Source: Bifidobacteriaceae bacterium
GTDB taxonomy: Bacteria; Actinomycetota; Actinomycetes; Actinomycetales; WQXJ01
Assembly: GCA_031265345.1 (NCBI GenBank)
Contig: JAISCU010000293.1
Coordinates: forward strand, 1-28,391
Direction of reading: 5' to 3'
Length of the DNA: 28,391 bases
This document shows positions 8,609-17,347 of the stretch, one piece after another. The notes beneath the pieces are model-generated. The model was not told the origin of the DNA. It worked only from the letters and a program-made list of their open reading frames with translations, and did not search any database. The position numbers were made by a program, and so were the translations under genes. Numbering within the stretch: the first letter of the stretch is position 1; each line of letters begins with the position of its first letter.

Positions 8609-9060
8609 CGGCCACCTCGCACGGTGCCTGTGGTGGGCAGGGCGTCACGCATCTCGGCGATCAGTTGCGGGGTCAGGAAGCTCTCGGCCCGCCCGACCAA
8701 CGTGGCCATCTCGTAGCCGACCAGGCCCACGTCGGAGTCCGGCTCGCACAGCACGGCGAGCACCGAACCGTTGGAGATCGACATCAGCATGACGAAGCCC
8801 TCCTCGTATTCGATCACGGACTGGCGGTCGCGTCCGATCCCCAATTCCCGTCCGGCGCCGCGGGCGAGCGATGACATACCCGAGCAAATCGCGGCCATGA
8901 TGTCGCCGACTGTCCGGTCGGCCCCGCCGGACATGGTCATCAAGAGGCCGTCGGCGCTGACCACCACGCCCAAGCGGGCGCCCGGCGTGGAGCGGACAAA
9001 CGAATCCAGGAGCCAGGTCAGATCCTGTCTATTCTCCCCGGTCTGATAGTTGGTCGTCAT
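8605..9060 (-). CDS. Conservon roadblock/LC7 protein (CvnB family)
   Basis: The protein has 151 residues; ATG 9060 is preceded by AAGGAG at good spacing. The fold runs DLTWLLDSFVRSTPGARLGVVVSADGL, then MAAICSGMSSLARGAGRELG, a beta segment EYEEGFVMLMSI, and VGYEMATLVGRAESFLTP, matching the roadblock/LC7 pattern of conservons. Roadblock proteins dimerise; in Myxococcus, MglB is a roadblock GAP for the GTPase MglA. By analogy this one may act on the GTPase encoded two genes downstream, although in Streptomyces conservons the exact biochemical role is less settled. It follows the kinase gene after a 70-bp gap. Confidence 0.94.
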   Translation of the reverse strand: MTTNYQTGENRQDLTWLLDSFVRSTPGARLGVVVSADGLLMTMSGGADRTVGDIMAAICSGMSSLARGAGRELGIGRDRQSVIEYEEGFVMLMSISNGSVLAVLCEPDSDVGLVGYEMATLVGRAESFLTPQLIAEMRDALPTTGTVRGGR

Positions 9061-9130
9061 CTGAGTTCTCCTTGGATGGAAATGACATTCGGTCTGGACG
9101 TTGATTCGGGATGATGGATCACGAGCCCGC

Positions 9131-11905
9131 TCACCTCTTCCCAGCTGACGTGCGGACGTCGTTGCGCCCTCGCCGGGTTCCGAGTTGGAACGACGAGAGC
9201 GCGTTGCGGATCTTGTCCGCGTCGCGGGCCTTCGGCGGCCCCGAGGGAGTTTCGGCGGGTGCTGGAAGCGCGGACTGGCCGGTCTGGCGACGGGCCAGGC
9301 TCGAGGCCGGTTTCGACTCGGTGCGCTCGGGCTGGTAGGCGTTGATGCCGGCCAACTCCGCCAGCGCTTCCTCCTGGATGGACGCCTTGAGAGCGATGGC
9401 CGAACCCGCGATGGAACCGCCCATCCCCGCCGCCGCCATACCAGTGGCGCCGCCCGGCAGCATAGTTCCGCCAGGCTGGAAAGAGGTGGACGATGCCGCC
9501 GCCCGAGTCCCGGTCGGGGCTGCGACTGGCTGCGCCGCGGCCTGGAGCGGCCCCGGACGCATGGCGCTTGGGGCCGTGCCGCTGGGAGGCCGGAAGGTTC
9601 CGCCTGCTGCTGGGGGTTGGAAGCTCCCGCCTGGCGTAGCCGCCAGGCCGGATGGTCTCGCCGCACCAGGCGAAGGCGCGGGGCTGCCAGACGGCACTGG
9701 GGCACCCGCAGCACGCTTCGGCAAAGCCGGCGGTACCGGCGCCGATGGAGCCGGAGCGGCAGCACCGGGCGTTCCAGGCGAAGCTTGGCCTGCAGGCGAA
9801 TAGACCGGAGCGCTCGTGTTGGTGTCTACCGGAGCCGCGGCCCGGATCACGCCAGGAGGCGCGGTCGTGTGCGGCGGAGCGGCCCCCGGAGCGACGGGCA
9901 CGGGTGGGAACGACTTCGCGTGCGCCGTGCGCCCGGCCGCCGAACGACGCCGCACCGGTGAGGCCGGAGTCGCGCCGGACTCAGATGGCGCCGGCCCACC
10001 GGGCACAGACGAACCCGGACCCGCGCCGGGCGACCCGGCCGCTCGGCCTGAGTCCGCTTCTGGCTGGGTTTCATGCCCCGCCGGCTGGGCTGCTCCCGCC
10101 GGGGCGCCTGCGAAAGGGGCGGGCCCACCAGGCGCTGGTGGGCCAGGCGGCGGTTTCTCTCCGGCCATGGTGCCTGCCGAGGTCGGCATGGGACCGCCGT
10201 CAGCGGCGTGCCGGGGCAACGAAGCCGAGGGGTTGGCGCTCGCGCCCAGAGGAGAGAAGCGAGCACCCAGCGGCACAATCGCATCCGCGCGGCTGGGGCC
10301 GACCCGCTCCGCGTTCTTGGGCACTGCGCCCGGCGCGGCGGCCGCGTCGAGGCTGGGGGTGCCCGGAGCCGTGCTCCCCGGCGCCCCTGGGGCCGGTGGT
10401 CCCGTCGTGGGAGCTAGACCACCGGCAGCGGTGGCCGGAGTGGCAGCGGGCGGCACAAGTCCTGCGGCCGGTCCGGTAGTGCCCGTCGTTGCCGGTTGTG
10501 CCCGGCCGCGCCGTGGCAGGCCGGTGTTGGTGGCAGGTTCCAAGCGAACAGGCTGGAACGAGTCTTCCGGAGCCGGCGATTCGGTCGCAGCTGAGGGTTC
10601 CAATTTCGGTTGCGGCGGCAACGTCGGTTCGGCGGGCGCGTCCGCCAGCGGCTCGATGGCCACCGGATGCTCGTCGACCAGGCGGGCCGGAATCCGTACT
10701 ATCGCGGTGGTGCCGCTTCCTTCCGACCCCTGGCCGGGCGCGAAGCTCACGGCAGCGCCCAGTTTGTCGGCCAAGCGGGCGACCACCGCGACGCCGAGGC
10801 GCCCATGGGTCAGGTCGTCCGGATCGCCACCGGCCTGCATCATGCGGTTGGCGGCGGCCAGCTCTTGCGGGTTCATGCCGACACCGGTGTCCGAGATGGT
10901 CAGGACCACATCGCCGGAATGGTTCGAGCCGCCGACTTCCACCGCCGCGCCTTCGGGGCTGAAGGTGGTGGCGTTCTCCAGCAACTCGGCGATCATGTGC
11001 GCTGCCGGGACCACCGCGTAGGCCCGGATCATCGGGTCCCAATCGAGCGAGATGCGGATGCGCTCGTAGTGCTCGATCTGCGACGATGCCGTCCGGATCA
11101 CGTCCGAGACCGACAGAGCCTCGCGCACCGCGCGCTCCGGATCGCGTCCGGCCAGGATCATCTGGGCCTCGGAACCGCGGCGCATCCGTGCCATCAGGTT
11201 GTCCAACGCGAACAACGAGAACAACTTGTCCGGATCGGTCTCCGACTGCTCCAACTCATCCAGGATCTTCAATGCCCTGCCGACCAGCGAGATCTCCCGC
11301 CGGGCGGCCGTGTTGAGCGCCTTCGGCAAGGCGTTGCGTCCTGCCGCCGGGGTCGGCGGGTGCGCCCGGTCCGTCACTGGCGTTCGCGGCCCGACTGCTG
11401 GTTCGGGCGCGGGAATCGGCGCGGCCGCCTCGACTGCCACCGGCTGCGAAGTCGGAGCGAACGGCACGGCGGTCGCCTCTGCCGAAGCCGGAGCGACGGG
11501 CACCGGCTCGGCTTGAGCGGTCGGTTCCGCCACCACGGCGGCGAACGGAACCGGCGAAGGAGCCGCCGCCAGCCCAATTTGAGGCTCAGGCTGAGCCAGT
11601 TCAGGCGGCGTGTAGCCAGGTGGCAGAGCCGGCACCTGCAGCGGCGCCTGCCCCAGCGCGGCCACGGGAGGCGCGGGGGCCGCGACTGGCGGTGCCGGGA
11701 ACTGTTGGAACCGGGTCGACAATTCCGCTATCGCAGAACTCAACGACTTGACGCCCTTGAGCATGGAACCCAGAACGACCAGACCGATCACGGCCACGAT
11801 CAGAAGGATTATGCCGATCTGTTCCAAATTGGGGAAGCTGGCGAAGTCGGTGAGCTGATCCAACCCCTCGGCAGCCAGAATATTGGACACTTGCATCAGG
11901 CGCAC
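9131..11905 (-). CDS. Conservon sensor histidine kinase with very long Pro/Ala-rich tail (CvnA family)
   Basis: The protein has 924 residues if it starts at GTG 11905; ATG 11896 is equally possible because the GGAAGGA ribosome site sits awkwardly for both. One membrane helix (about 28-50, IGIILLIVAVIGLVVLGSML) is followed by a Pro/Ala-rich linker (70-195). The dimerisation region lies at about 200-295 (SLFALDNLMARMRRGSEAQMILAG). A GHKL ATPase follows, with N-box HMIAELLENATTFSPEG near 303 and G-box ISDTGVGMN near 340. The last 500 or so residues are low-complexity Pro, Ala, Gly and Thr, mostly disordered. There is no extracellular sensor domain to speak of, so input probably comes from the membrane or a partner. 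No response regulator is encoded nearby, which is normal for conservons. It sits 70 bp after the RCC1 gene. Confidence 0.93.
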   Translation of the reverse strand: MRLMQVSNILAAEGLDQLTDFASFPNLEQIGIILLIVAVIGLVVLGSMLKGVKSLSSAIAELSTRFQQFPAPPVAAPAPPVAALGQAPLQVPALPPGYTPPELAQPEPQIGLAAAPSPVPFAAVVAEPTAQAEPVPVAPASAEATAVPFAPTSQPVAVEAAAPIPAPEPAVGPRTPVTDRAHPPTPAAGRNALPKALNTAARREISLVGRALKILDELEQSETDPDKLFSLFALDNLMARMRRGSEAQMILAGRDPERAVREALSVSDVIRTASSQIEHYERIRISLDWDPMIRAYAVVPAAHMIAELLENATTFSPEGAAVEVGGSNHSGDVVLTISDTGVGMNPQELAAANRMMQAGGDPDDLTHGRLGVAVVARLADKLGAAVSFAPGQGSEGSGTTAIVRIPARLVDEHPVAIEPLADAPAEPTLPPQPKLEPSAATESPAPEDSFQPVRLEPATNTGLPRRGRAQPATTGTTGPAAGLVPPAATPATAAGGLAPTTGPPAPGAPGSTAPGTPSLDAAAAPGAVPKNAERVGPSRADAIVPLGARFSPLGASANPSASLPRHAADGGPMPTSAGTMAGEKPPPGPPAPGGPAPFAGAPAGAAQPAGHETQPEADSGRAAGSPGAGPGSSVPGGPAPSESGATPASPVRRRSAAGRTAHAKSFPPVPVAPGAAPPHTTAPPGVIRAAAPVDTNTSAPVYSPAGQASPGTPGAAAPAPSAPVPPALPKRAAGAPVPSGSPAPSPGAARPSGLAATPGGSFQPPAAGGTFRPPSGTAPSAMRPGPLQAAAQPVAAPTGTRAAASSTSFQPGGTMLPGGATGMAAAGMGGSIAGSAIALKASIQEEALAELAGINAYQPERTESKPASSLARRQTGQSALPAPAETPSGPPKARDADKIRNALSSFQLGTRRGRNDVRTSAGKR

Positions 11906-11975
11906 ATTCCTTCCACATCATATTGTCGAACACTGAAGCGGCCCAATCGACCGCTGTCGGCTCTGTCAAGCACCA

Positions 11976-14024
11976 TCATGTATCACCTGGGCTTGCCGTG
12001 CACTCCGGATCGACCACGCCATCCTCGTCCGGCTCGCAGACTCCCGGCTTGGGCGGATCCGTCGGCGTTCCTTCTTCCCCGCAATCATTCGCCGGGTCGC
12101 TCGCGTCGCACACGGGGTCGCTATATCCCTCGCCGTTCGGGCCCAGGCACTTCCCGGCCAGGCACTCCTCGAAAGTCAGACGGTTGACCCACGCGCCATC
12201 AACCTTCTTGTCTAAATCGTCGCAGTAATACTTGACCTTGTTGTACGTGTTCGAGTTGTGCTTGAAGTAGATCTCAGCGTCACTATTCCATGAGCCGTAG
12301 CCTTTTGCTTGGTCCGTGTAATGACACCCCTCATATTGGGGCTTGCTGAACCAGATCCAACGCTTCCGAGTCTCGTTGTAGAATCCGGGACGTCCCCAGT
12401 TTCCAGCGTGGTGACCCAGCGATCCGTTCTCGTGCCAGCCCCGGCCCCACTGCTTGCCGTTGTTGTCCCACCAGATGACGAAGCCCTGTCCGACCTGGAA
12501 CTTGACCACGTTACGGTCGACCACGATGATCGCGCCAACATCGGGGGCGGCGTAGGACGAGGCGTACTCGAACAGTTCCTTGCCCCGGCCCCCGCCTTCG
12601 ATCTTGCTCGGATAGCCCTCATAACTCCGAACAGGGGCGCCCCAGCCGTACAACGTGCCGTCCTGGGCCAATGCCGTCACCGCAGTGAACGAGCATGCGA
12701 TCTGGACAATCCTGGGGGCGGTGCCCGCCCATGAGACATAGCCGGGCGACCGGTAACAGTTGTCTCTCACGGCGGCCTTCGCGGAGGCCGAACCGGTGGT
12801 TCCGGAAGCGCAACGACGGCCAAGGGCGCCCCAGTCGTTGACGGACCCGTTCTCCATGTCTCCGTCATTCCGGCCCCAGGTCAGCACCTTGCCGGTAGAC
12901 AGCAGCGCAGCCCCGAACCCAATACCCGAATGCACCAGCGTCACATACTCATCGGGGTTGGTGGCACGGAACCAGGGGGCGAGCGCCACCGATTTGACTG
13001 CGATCTGGCCTTGGCCCTGCGGGTAGCCGGACACGTAACTCGTGATGGTTGGTCGGCCTGAGTACTGACGCTCGTGGTCTCCCAATGCCCTTTCGAAGGG
13101 AGACCCAAGAACGCTGCTGGGGTTGCCGCCAAAGTAGTAGACATCACCGTTTTCCAGCATGATCCAGTAAGTCTGGTATCCACCCTCGATCTGGACGGGC
13201 TTATTGCCCTCGATGCTCAGCGGGGGCAGTCCAGTCACCATCTGGGCGCCCCAGACGTTCTGGCCGTCAGTCAGCGAGCCGGCAATGTCGCCCTTGCCCA
13301 CGCCGCCATAGTTCATCCCGCCCCAGGAGTAGACCACTCCGCTCTCTGTCACTGCGGCACCGGACATCTCAGTGCCGGACAGGAGCTTGACCGGGTCGCC
13401 CTCGCCCAAGAACGGTTTCCCGCAGTTGGAGACGATACTGCCCGAAGCGTTGAAACAACGGTCGTCCCACGAGGCACCGATGCGGAGTCGCTTGGGAGGA
13501 TACGAAGCCCCCGTGCCGACCCGACTCCCGGTGCCGTCACGGTTCGAGTAGGAACCCCAACCCCAGACGTATCCGCTCTTGTCAACCGCGTTGAAATTGT
13601 AGATGCCGCCGGTGGCCTCGACAATGGCGCCTTCTGGCAGGCCGTACACCTTAGTTGGCGCCAGGTTGTCCGGCGTCGCGAAAGCCGAGCAGGTGGTCTT
13701 ATAGCCGAGGGCACCACACTTGCCCCAGCCCCAAAAGTAGACATTGCCGCCCTCAATGGTCAGACCAGCCTGCAGATTGCGCCGGTCCTTCCGCTCGTCG
13801 CCTTCCACCGTCACGGTGGTGCCCGGACCCGTCCCGTCCTGGAGGACCGCAGGCACCGCGGCAGGCGCGGCGACGGGAACAGGCGAACTCGCCTCCGCCG
13901 AATCGTCGGCCGGTATCACGGCCACCAAGGCCATCACGCCTGCCGTTGCGGCAGCCGCGAGCAGCGCCACACCCCTCTGTGCCCGCGTGGCCCGTCGATG
14001 GGCGCGGGTCTCGTCATCAGCCAC
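11976..14024 (-). CDS. Membrane-anchored or secreted RCC1-repeat beta-propeller protein
   Basis: The protein has 682 residues. I chose GTG 14024 because GGAGG lies 5 nt upstream and the start overlaps the pilO stop by 8 nt; longer in-frame starts run through pilO. A short basic N-terminus precedes one hydrophobic helix (about 20-37, VALLAAAATAGVMALVAVI), then a Pro/Ala linker. At least six RCC1-type blades follow: GNVYFWGWGKCGALGY, GYVWGWGSY, GVVYSWGGMNYGGVG, GDVYYFGG, GKVLTWGRNDGD and GTLYGWG. The C-terminal 180 residues are Trp/Tyr-rich, then Cys-rich with about ten Cys, and end in an acidic Pro-rich tail. RCC1 propellers bind partners, and in eukaryotes RCC1 is the Ran GEF. Here the hydrophobic N-terminus predicts export, so a surface or pilus-associated binding role fits better. 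Confidence 0.88.
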   Translation of the reverse strand: MADDETRAHRRATRAQRGVALLAAAATAGVMALVAVIPADDSAEASSPVPVAAPAAVPAVLQDGTGPGTTVTVEGDERKDRRNLQAGLTIEGGNVYFWGWGKCGALGYKTTCSAFATPDNLAPTKVYGLPEGAIVEATGGIYNFNAVDKSGYVWGWGSYSNRDGTGSRVGTGASYPPKRLRIGASWDDRCFNASGSIVSNCGKPFLGEGDPVKLLSGTEMSGAAVTESGVVYSWGGMNYGGVGKGDIAGSLTDGQNVWGAQMVTGLPPLSIEGNKPVQIEGGYQTYWIMLENGDVYYFGGNPSSVLGSPFERALGDHERQYSGRPTITSYVSGYPQGQGQIAVKSVALAPWFRATNPDEYVTLVHSGIGFGAALLSTGKVLTWGRNDGDMENGSVNDWGALGRRCASGTTGSASAKAAVRDNCYRSPGYVSWAGTAPRIVQIACSFTAVTALAQDGTLYGWGAPVRSYEGYPSKIEGGGRGKELFEYASSYAAPDVGAIIVVDRNVVKFQVGQGFVIWWDNNGKQWGRGWHENGSLGHHAGNWGRPGFYNETRKRWIWFSKPQYEGCHYTDQAKGYGSWNSDAEIYFKHNSNTYNKVKYYCDDLDKKVDGAWVNRLTFEECLAGKCLGPNGEGYSDPVCDASDPANDCGEEGTPTDPPKPGVCEPDEDGVVDPECTASPGDT

Positions 14025-14685
14025 TGTTGCCTCCGTCCTGAACTTGGGTGGGAATCTCATCCGCGGGGACCAGCGCGTAGGTGTAACCCTGAATGGTGTA
14101 TTGCGCGGTTTCGTCATCGCCGCTGGTAGAGGATCCATCGCTGGCGACCAAGGACACGCTGGTCACTAGGAACATTCGGGCGTCGTCTTCCTGCAGCGCC
14201 CGCAAGAAGGCCTGCGTCTGGTCCAACCGCCCGTTGATAGAAATGTTGAAGCGGTATTGGTAAAGGCCAGGCGGCGGCTGAGGCACCACTGGCGGTTTCT
14301 CGCCGCCAGGGCCAGGTGGCAGCGGCTGGGCCATAGTCACTTCGGCTGGAGAATCATGGCTCAGATTCACCAAAGTGGCCTCCGTGCCGGTCACCAGGTC
14401 GGAAAGGTAGGCTGTGAAACTGGCCAACTCAAGGTTGGTCGGGAATTGTGCCCGCTTCGTCTCCAACTGGGCCTTGCTCTCATCCAAATGCTTGGCCTGT
14501 TCGGCCAGGTTCTTGAGTTCCGTCTCAGCCGCCTGGTTGGCCGTCTCAGCCTCCTCGGCGGCGGAGTCAGCCTCTGCCCGTGCATCCAGCGTGGGAGCAT
14601 AGAGCAGGTAGTAAGCCCCAATGGCGAGGACCACGGCCAACAGCCCGACTAGCACTAATGTCAAACTTGCGCGTTGGTTCTTCAT
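14017..14685 (-). CDS. pilO: Type IV pilus alignment protein PilO
   Basis: The protein has 222 residues starting MKNQRASLTLVL; the ATG overlaps the pilN stop (TAATG). One N-terminal membrane helix (about 6-30) is followed by a coiled coil (35-85, rich in Ala, Glu and Lys) and a C-terminal ferredoxin-like domain (YQYRFNISINGRLDQTQAFLRAL). This is the PilO layout: short cytoplasmic end, one helix, coiled coil, folded extracellular domain. A Pro/Gly-rich insert (PPGPGGEKPPVVPQPPPG) sits between the beta strands. PilO pairs with PilN to connect cytoplasmic PilM with the extracytoplasmic pilus base. PilP and PilQ are not found, as expected in a monoderm. Confidence 0.88.
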   Translation of the reverse strand: MKNQRASLTLVLVGLLAVVLAIGAYYLLYAPTLDARAEADSAAEEAETANQAAETELKNLAEQAKHLDESKAQLETKRAQFPTNLELASFTAYLSDLVTGTEATLVNLSHDSPAEVTMAQPLPPGPGGEKPPVVPQPPPGLYQYRFNISINGRLDQTQAFLRALQEDDARMFLVTSVSLVASDGSSTSGDDETAQYTIQGYTYALVPADEIPTQVQDGGNSG

Positions 14686-15458
14686 TATTCGTTCCCCCCT
14701 TCTTCGGCCGCGGGCGGCGCTTCGCCGCCGACTTGCGCTAGGGCCAGCCATTCTTGGAAGTCTTTCGGGAACACGTCAACGTTGCCCACCAACCCGACAA
14801 GGTTGACCTGCGCCGAACAGGTCACCGTGAACGCAGATCCCGAGTCCGAGCCTTTCGCGTTGACCGATGTCCACCCGCCGTATTCCAAGCCGGGTATCGC
14901 GTTGAAGCTGTTCACCCATTCGGCCACGCCCTTCAGTTCCGGGACGTCTATGACTAGCTGGACCGCGCCTATCCGAGCCGGCGCCAGGACATTGTCCACG
15001 GCGGTTGGTGCCTCGCTCGCCGACATGCCCTGGAAATTGATGGTCGAGACTACGGCATCCGCAGGCCTGTCGCGGAAGATCGCATCGATCAACTCCGGCC
15101 AGCGGATCTCATAGGACACGGCGACGGCGAGGGCGTTCTCCGTCATTTTGAGTTCTTCGTTGACCGCGATCACTTCGGCGTACTGTTCCCTGGCTGCTGC
15201 CAGTCGAGTGGCCTCAGCTTTGGCGTCCGCCAACCGGTCCTCGGCACCGCCCTTCCACATGGATAGGCCAACGTATATGCCGCCCAAGACCACGATGACC
15301 AGCGCGAGGGCTACGAATGCCTTGATCTGGGTGGCTCGACCGGCTTGACGCTTGGCGACATAGGGGGGCAGCAGGTTGACCGAAGGGACCCGTGGGCGGC
15401 TGCCCACGGCGGAGCCCAGGCCAGGCGCACCGACCGGTGGCGGGGTGTTGGTGCTCAC
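14685..15458 (-). CDS. pilN: Type IV pilus alignment protein PilN
   Basis: The protein has 257 residues. I chose GTG 15458, which forms a GTGA overlap with the pilM stop and has GGGAG 7 nt upstream. The N-terminal cytoplasmic tail contains VNLLPPYVAKRQ near 28, matching the NLLP motif that docks into PilM. One membrane helix follows (about 46-66, AFVALALVIVVLGGIYVGLS), then a coiled coil (70-105) and a C-terminal alpha/beta domain. The acidic end is PPAAEEGGNE. PilN couples PilM in the cytoplasm to PilO outside the membrane. The order pilM-pilN-pilO is the standard one. Confidence 0.92.
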   Translation of the reverse strand: MSTNTPPPVGAPGLGSAVGSRPRVPSVNLLPPYVAKRQAGRATQIKAFVALALVIVVLGGIYVGLSMWKGGAEDRLADAKAEATRLAAAREQYAEVIAVNEELKMTENALAVAVSYEIRWPELIDAIFRDRPADAVVSTINFQGMSASEAPTAVDNVLAPARIGAVQLVIDVPELKGVAEWVNSFNAIPGLEYGGWTSVNAKGSDSGSAFTVTCSAQVNLVGLVGNVDVFPKDFQEWLALAQVGGEAPPAAEEGGNE

Positions 15459-16501
15459 GCGGCTGCTCCCATCGCCAGGCCGACCGCGATCGGGAGCGAC
15501 ATGCGGCGCTCCGGAGTCATCGCCTGAGCCGACCTTTGCACGCTGAAACTCGAGTCCAGTGCGGAGAACGACGCTGGCAGCCTCAACGCGGTGGAGATGT
15601 ATTGTCCCAACCCGTTCAACATGCCGCCGCGGCCGCTGATGACCACGTGCTCCACCGCCCGTCCGGATGACTGCGCGTGGAAGGAGAACGTCCGGGCGAC
15701 CTGTTCGACCAGCGCCTGGCACTTGTCCGCGATGACCGTGAAGGCCCCGTGGGCGGGTTCATTCCCTTCGCCTGGGTTCATCAGTCCCACTTCAATCTTG
15801 AGTCGTTCAGCGTGCGGTTCCGGAATACCCAGGGTCCGCGCGATTTGGTCAGTGATCAGTCTGCCACCAGTGGGCAGAATCCGCATTATGGCGGGTTCAC
15901 CGTTTTGTGCAACAACTACTGTCGTCATATCGGCGCCCACGTCGACCAGTCCAACAGTTCCTTGCTGGAATTGTCCTCGTGCCAAAGCCCGCGCCAGTGC
16001 GAAAGCGCCTAGATCCACCCTGGTGGGGCGCAAACCGGCCTCAATCACCGCGTCGACGTTATGCTCAATGACCTCATTCGGCATGGCCACCAGCAAGCCG
16101 TTGACTTGTCCTTCGGATTCGGACAGGGGATAGAAGTCGAGCTGGCATTCGTCGACCGGCACCATGATCATGTCCTGGACGGTGAAAGGCAAGGCCAGCC
16201 GCAGGGATTCCAATGGGGCCACCGGGAGCGTCGCGTCGCGGACCACCAGCCTTTGCCCGCCCATGCCGACAATCACGTCCTTGGTCCCAAAGCGCTGCGC
16301 ACTCCAAAGGTTCTTAAGCGCCGCGGCCACGTCGTCGCCGCGGACCACCTCGCCATCGCGGACGGCATCGGCCATCAAGTCGACCTCAGCATAACGTTGG
16401 ATCGCGGCCGACCGCAGCGGGTCAGAAGTGTCCAAGGTCAACTCGGCCGCCCGCAATTGGGTGTCGCCTATATCGAGGCCAACCACTTGGGTTCTCGCCA
16501 T
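15455..16501 (-). CDS. pilM: Type IV pilus actin-like protein PilM
   Basis: The protein has 348 residues, close to the family norm. It has the actin-like ATP-binding fold: phosphate loop VVGLDIGDTQLRAAEL at the N-terminus, a second phosphate segment GLVDVGADMTTVVVAQNG near 200, and an adenosine segment HVVISGRGGMLNGLGQYI near 300. PilM forms the cytoplasmic ring of the alignment complex, binds the N-terminus of PilN and communicates with the PilB/PilT motors. It starts 48 bp after pilD, with AAAGG upstream of the ATG, and its stop overlaps pilN (GTGA). Confidence 0.95.
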   Translation of the reverse strand: MARTQVVGLDIGDTQLRAAELTLDTSDPLRSAAIQRYAEVDLMADAVRDGEVVRGDDVAAALKNLWSAQRFGTKDVIVGMGGQRLVVRDATLPVAPLESLRLALPFTVQDMIMVPVDECQLDFYPLSESEGQVNGLLVAMPNEVIEHNVDAVIEAGLRPTRVDLGAFALARALARGQFQQGTVGLVDVGADMTTVVVAQNGEPAIMRILPTGGRLITDQIARTLGIPEPHAERLKIEVGLMNPGEGNEPAHGAFTVIADKCQALVEQVARTFSFHAQSSGRAVEHVVISGRGGMLNGLGQYISTALRLPASFSALDSSFSVQRSAQAMTPERRMSLPIAVGLAMGAAA

Positions 16502-16549
16502 CGCCTTGCCTTTCTTGATATGGATCTTTCTTTCGTGGGGCCAACGCCG

Positions 16550-17347
16550 TCAGATCTGTAACAACTGACGATACAGGTCCCACAACGGTGCGCCCACCGC
16601 GCACCCCAACACCGCCCCCGCGCACATCCAGGGGCCGAACGGAATAGCGGTCCGCCGGCCCCCGCGATTCTTCACCATCACTCCGATCCCCCAGATCGCT
16701 CCCAACAGGAACGCGCCCAACGCGCCGACTGCGAACGGCCCCCAGCCCAAGTAGGCCAGCGCCAGGCCGATCAGGCCAGCCAGTTTGACATCGCCCCTGC
16801 CCATGCCCCTGGGCGCCACCAGATGCACCAGCCCGTAAGCCATCAACAGGCCTGCCCCTCCGATTCCCCCCCGCAGCAGAGCGGCCCAGTCGCCGGTCGC
16901 CCAGCTAGCGACGGCAAGTAGAGCGGCCAGGACCGGATACGACGGCAACACTATGGCATCTGGGAGCCGTCCGGTTCTAGTGTCTATCGCCGTCAGCGCA
17001 ACCGCGATGGCGGCGGCGTACAGGTAGGCCGGCACCCGGACCAGCGGGGTGACGAACACCGCCACCACCACGAACAGCGCGGCGGTGGTCACCTCGACGA
17101 GTGGGTAGAGCTTGGAGATCGGCTCGCCGCAGGAGCGGCACCGGCCACGCAGCACCAGATACGAGATCACCGGGATGTTGTCCCTGGCCCTGACCACCTG
17201 ACCGCAATTGGGGCAGGCCGAACGCGGCCAGAGGCTGGCCCGGTCTGGGACGCGTGTGATCACCACTGTCAGAAAGGAGCCGATCACAAGTCCCAGCAGG
17301 CCACCAGCCACTCCCTTGGCGACGGCGTCAAGAATGTCTGGCGTCAC
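16550..17347 (-). CDS. pilD: Prepilin peptidase / N-methyltransferase PilD
   Basis: The protein has 265 residues from GTG 17347, which overlaps the upstream stop (GTGA) and has GAGG 7 nt before it. The N-terminal A24_N domain carries two Cys pairs, C45/C48 (CPNC) and C70/C73 (CRSC), typical of bifunctional enzymes that cleave and N-methylate prepilins. The catalytic aspartates are D122 (LTAIDTRTGRLPD) and D186 in GMGRGD. About eight hydrophobic segments span the membrane. It processes the class III leaders of the pilins encoded here. A longer start upstream would run into the pilX-like gene and is less likely. Confidence 0.95.
   Translation of the reverse strand: MTPDILDAVAKGVAGGLLGLVIGSFLTVVITRVPDRASLWPRSACPNCGQVVRARDNIPVISYLVLRGRCRSCGEPISKLYPLVEVTTAALFVVVAVFVTPLVRVPAYLYAAAIAVALTAIDTRTGRLPDAIVLPSYPVLAALLAVASWATGDWAALLRGGIGGAGLLMAYGLVHLVAPRGMGRGDVKLAGLIGLALAYLGWGPFAVGALGAFLLGAIWGIGVMVKNRGGRRTAIPFGPWMCAGAVLGCAVGAPLWDLYRQLLQI

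Noticed and set aside
11976..14024. RCC1 protein as a guanine exchange factor for the operon's GTPase
   Set aside because: The hydrophobic N-terminal helix and the Cys-rich C-terminus predict export, so it should not meet a cytosolic GTPase. The idea is attractive but the topology argues against it.
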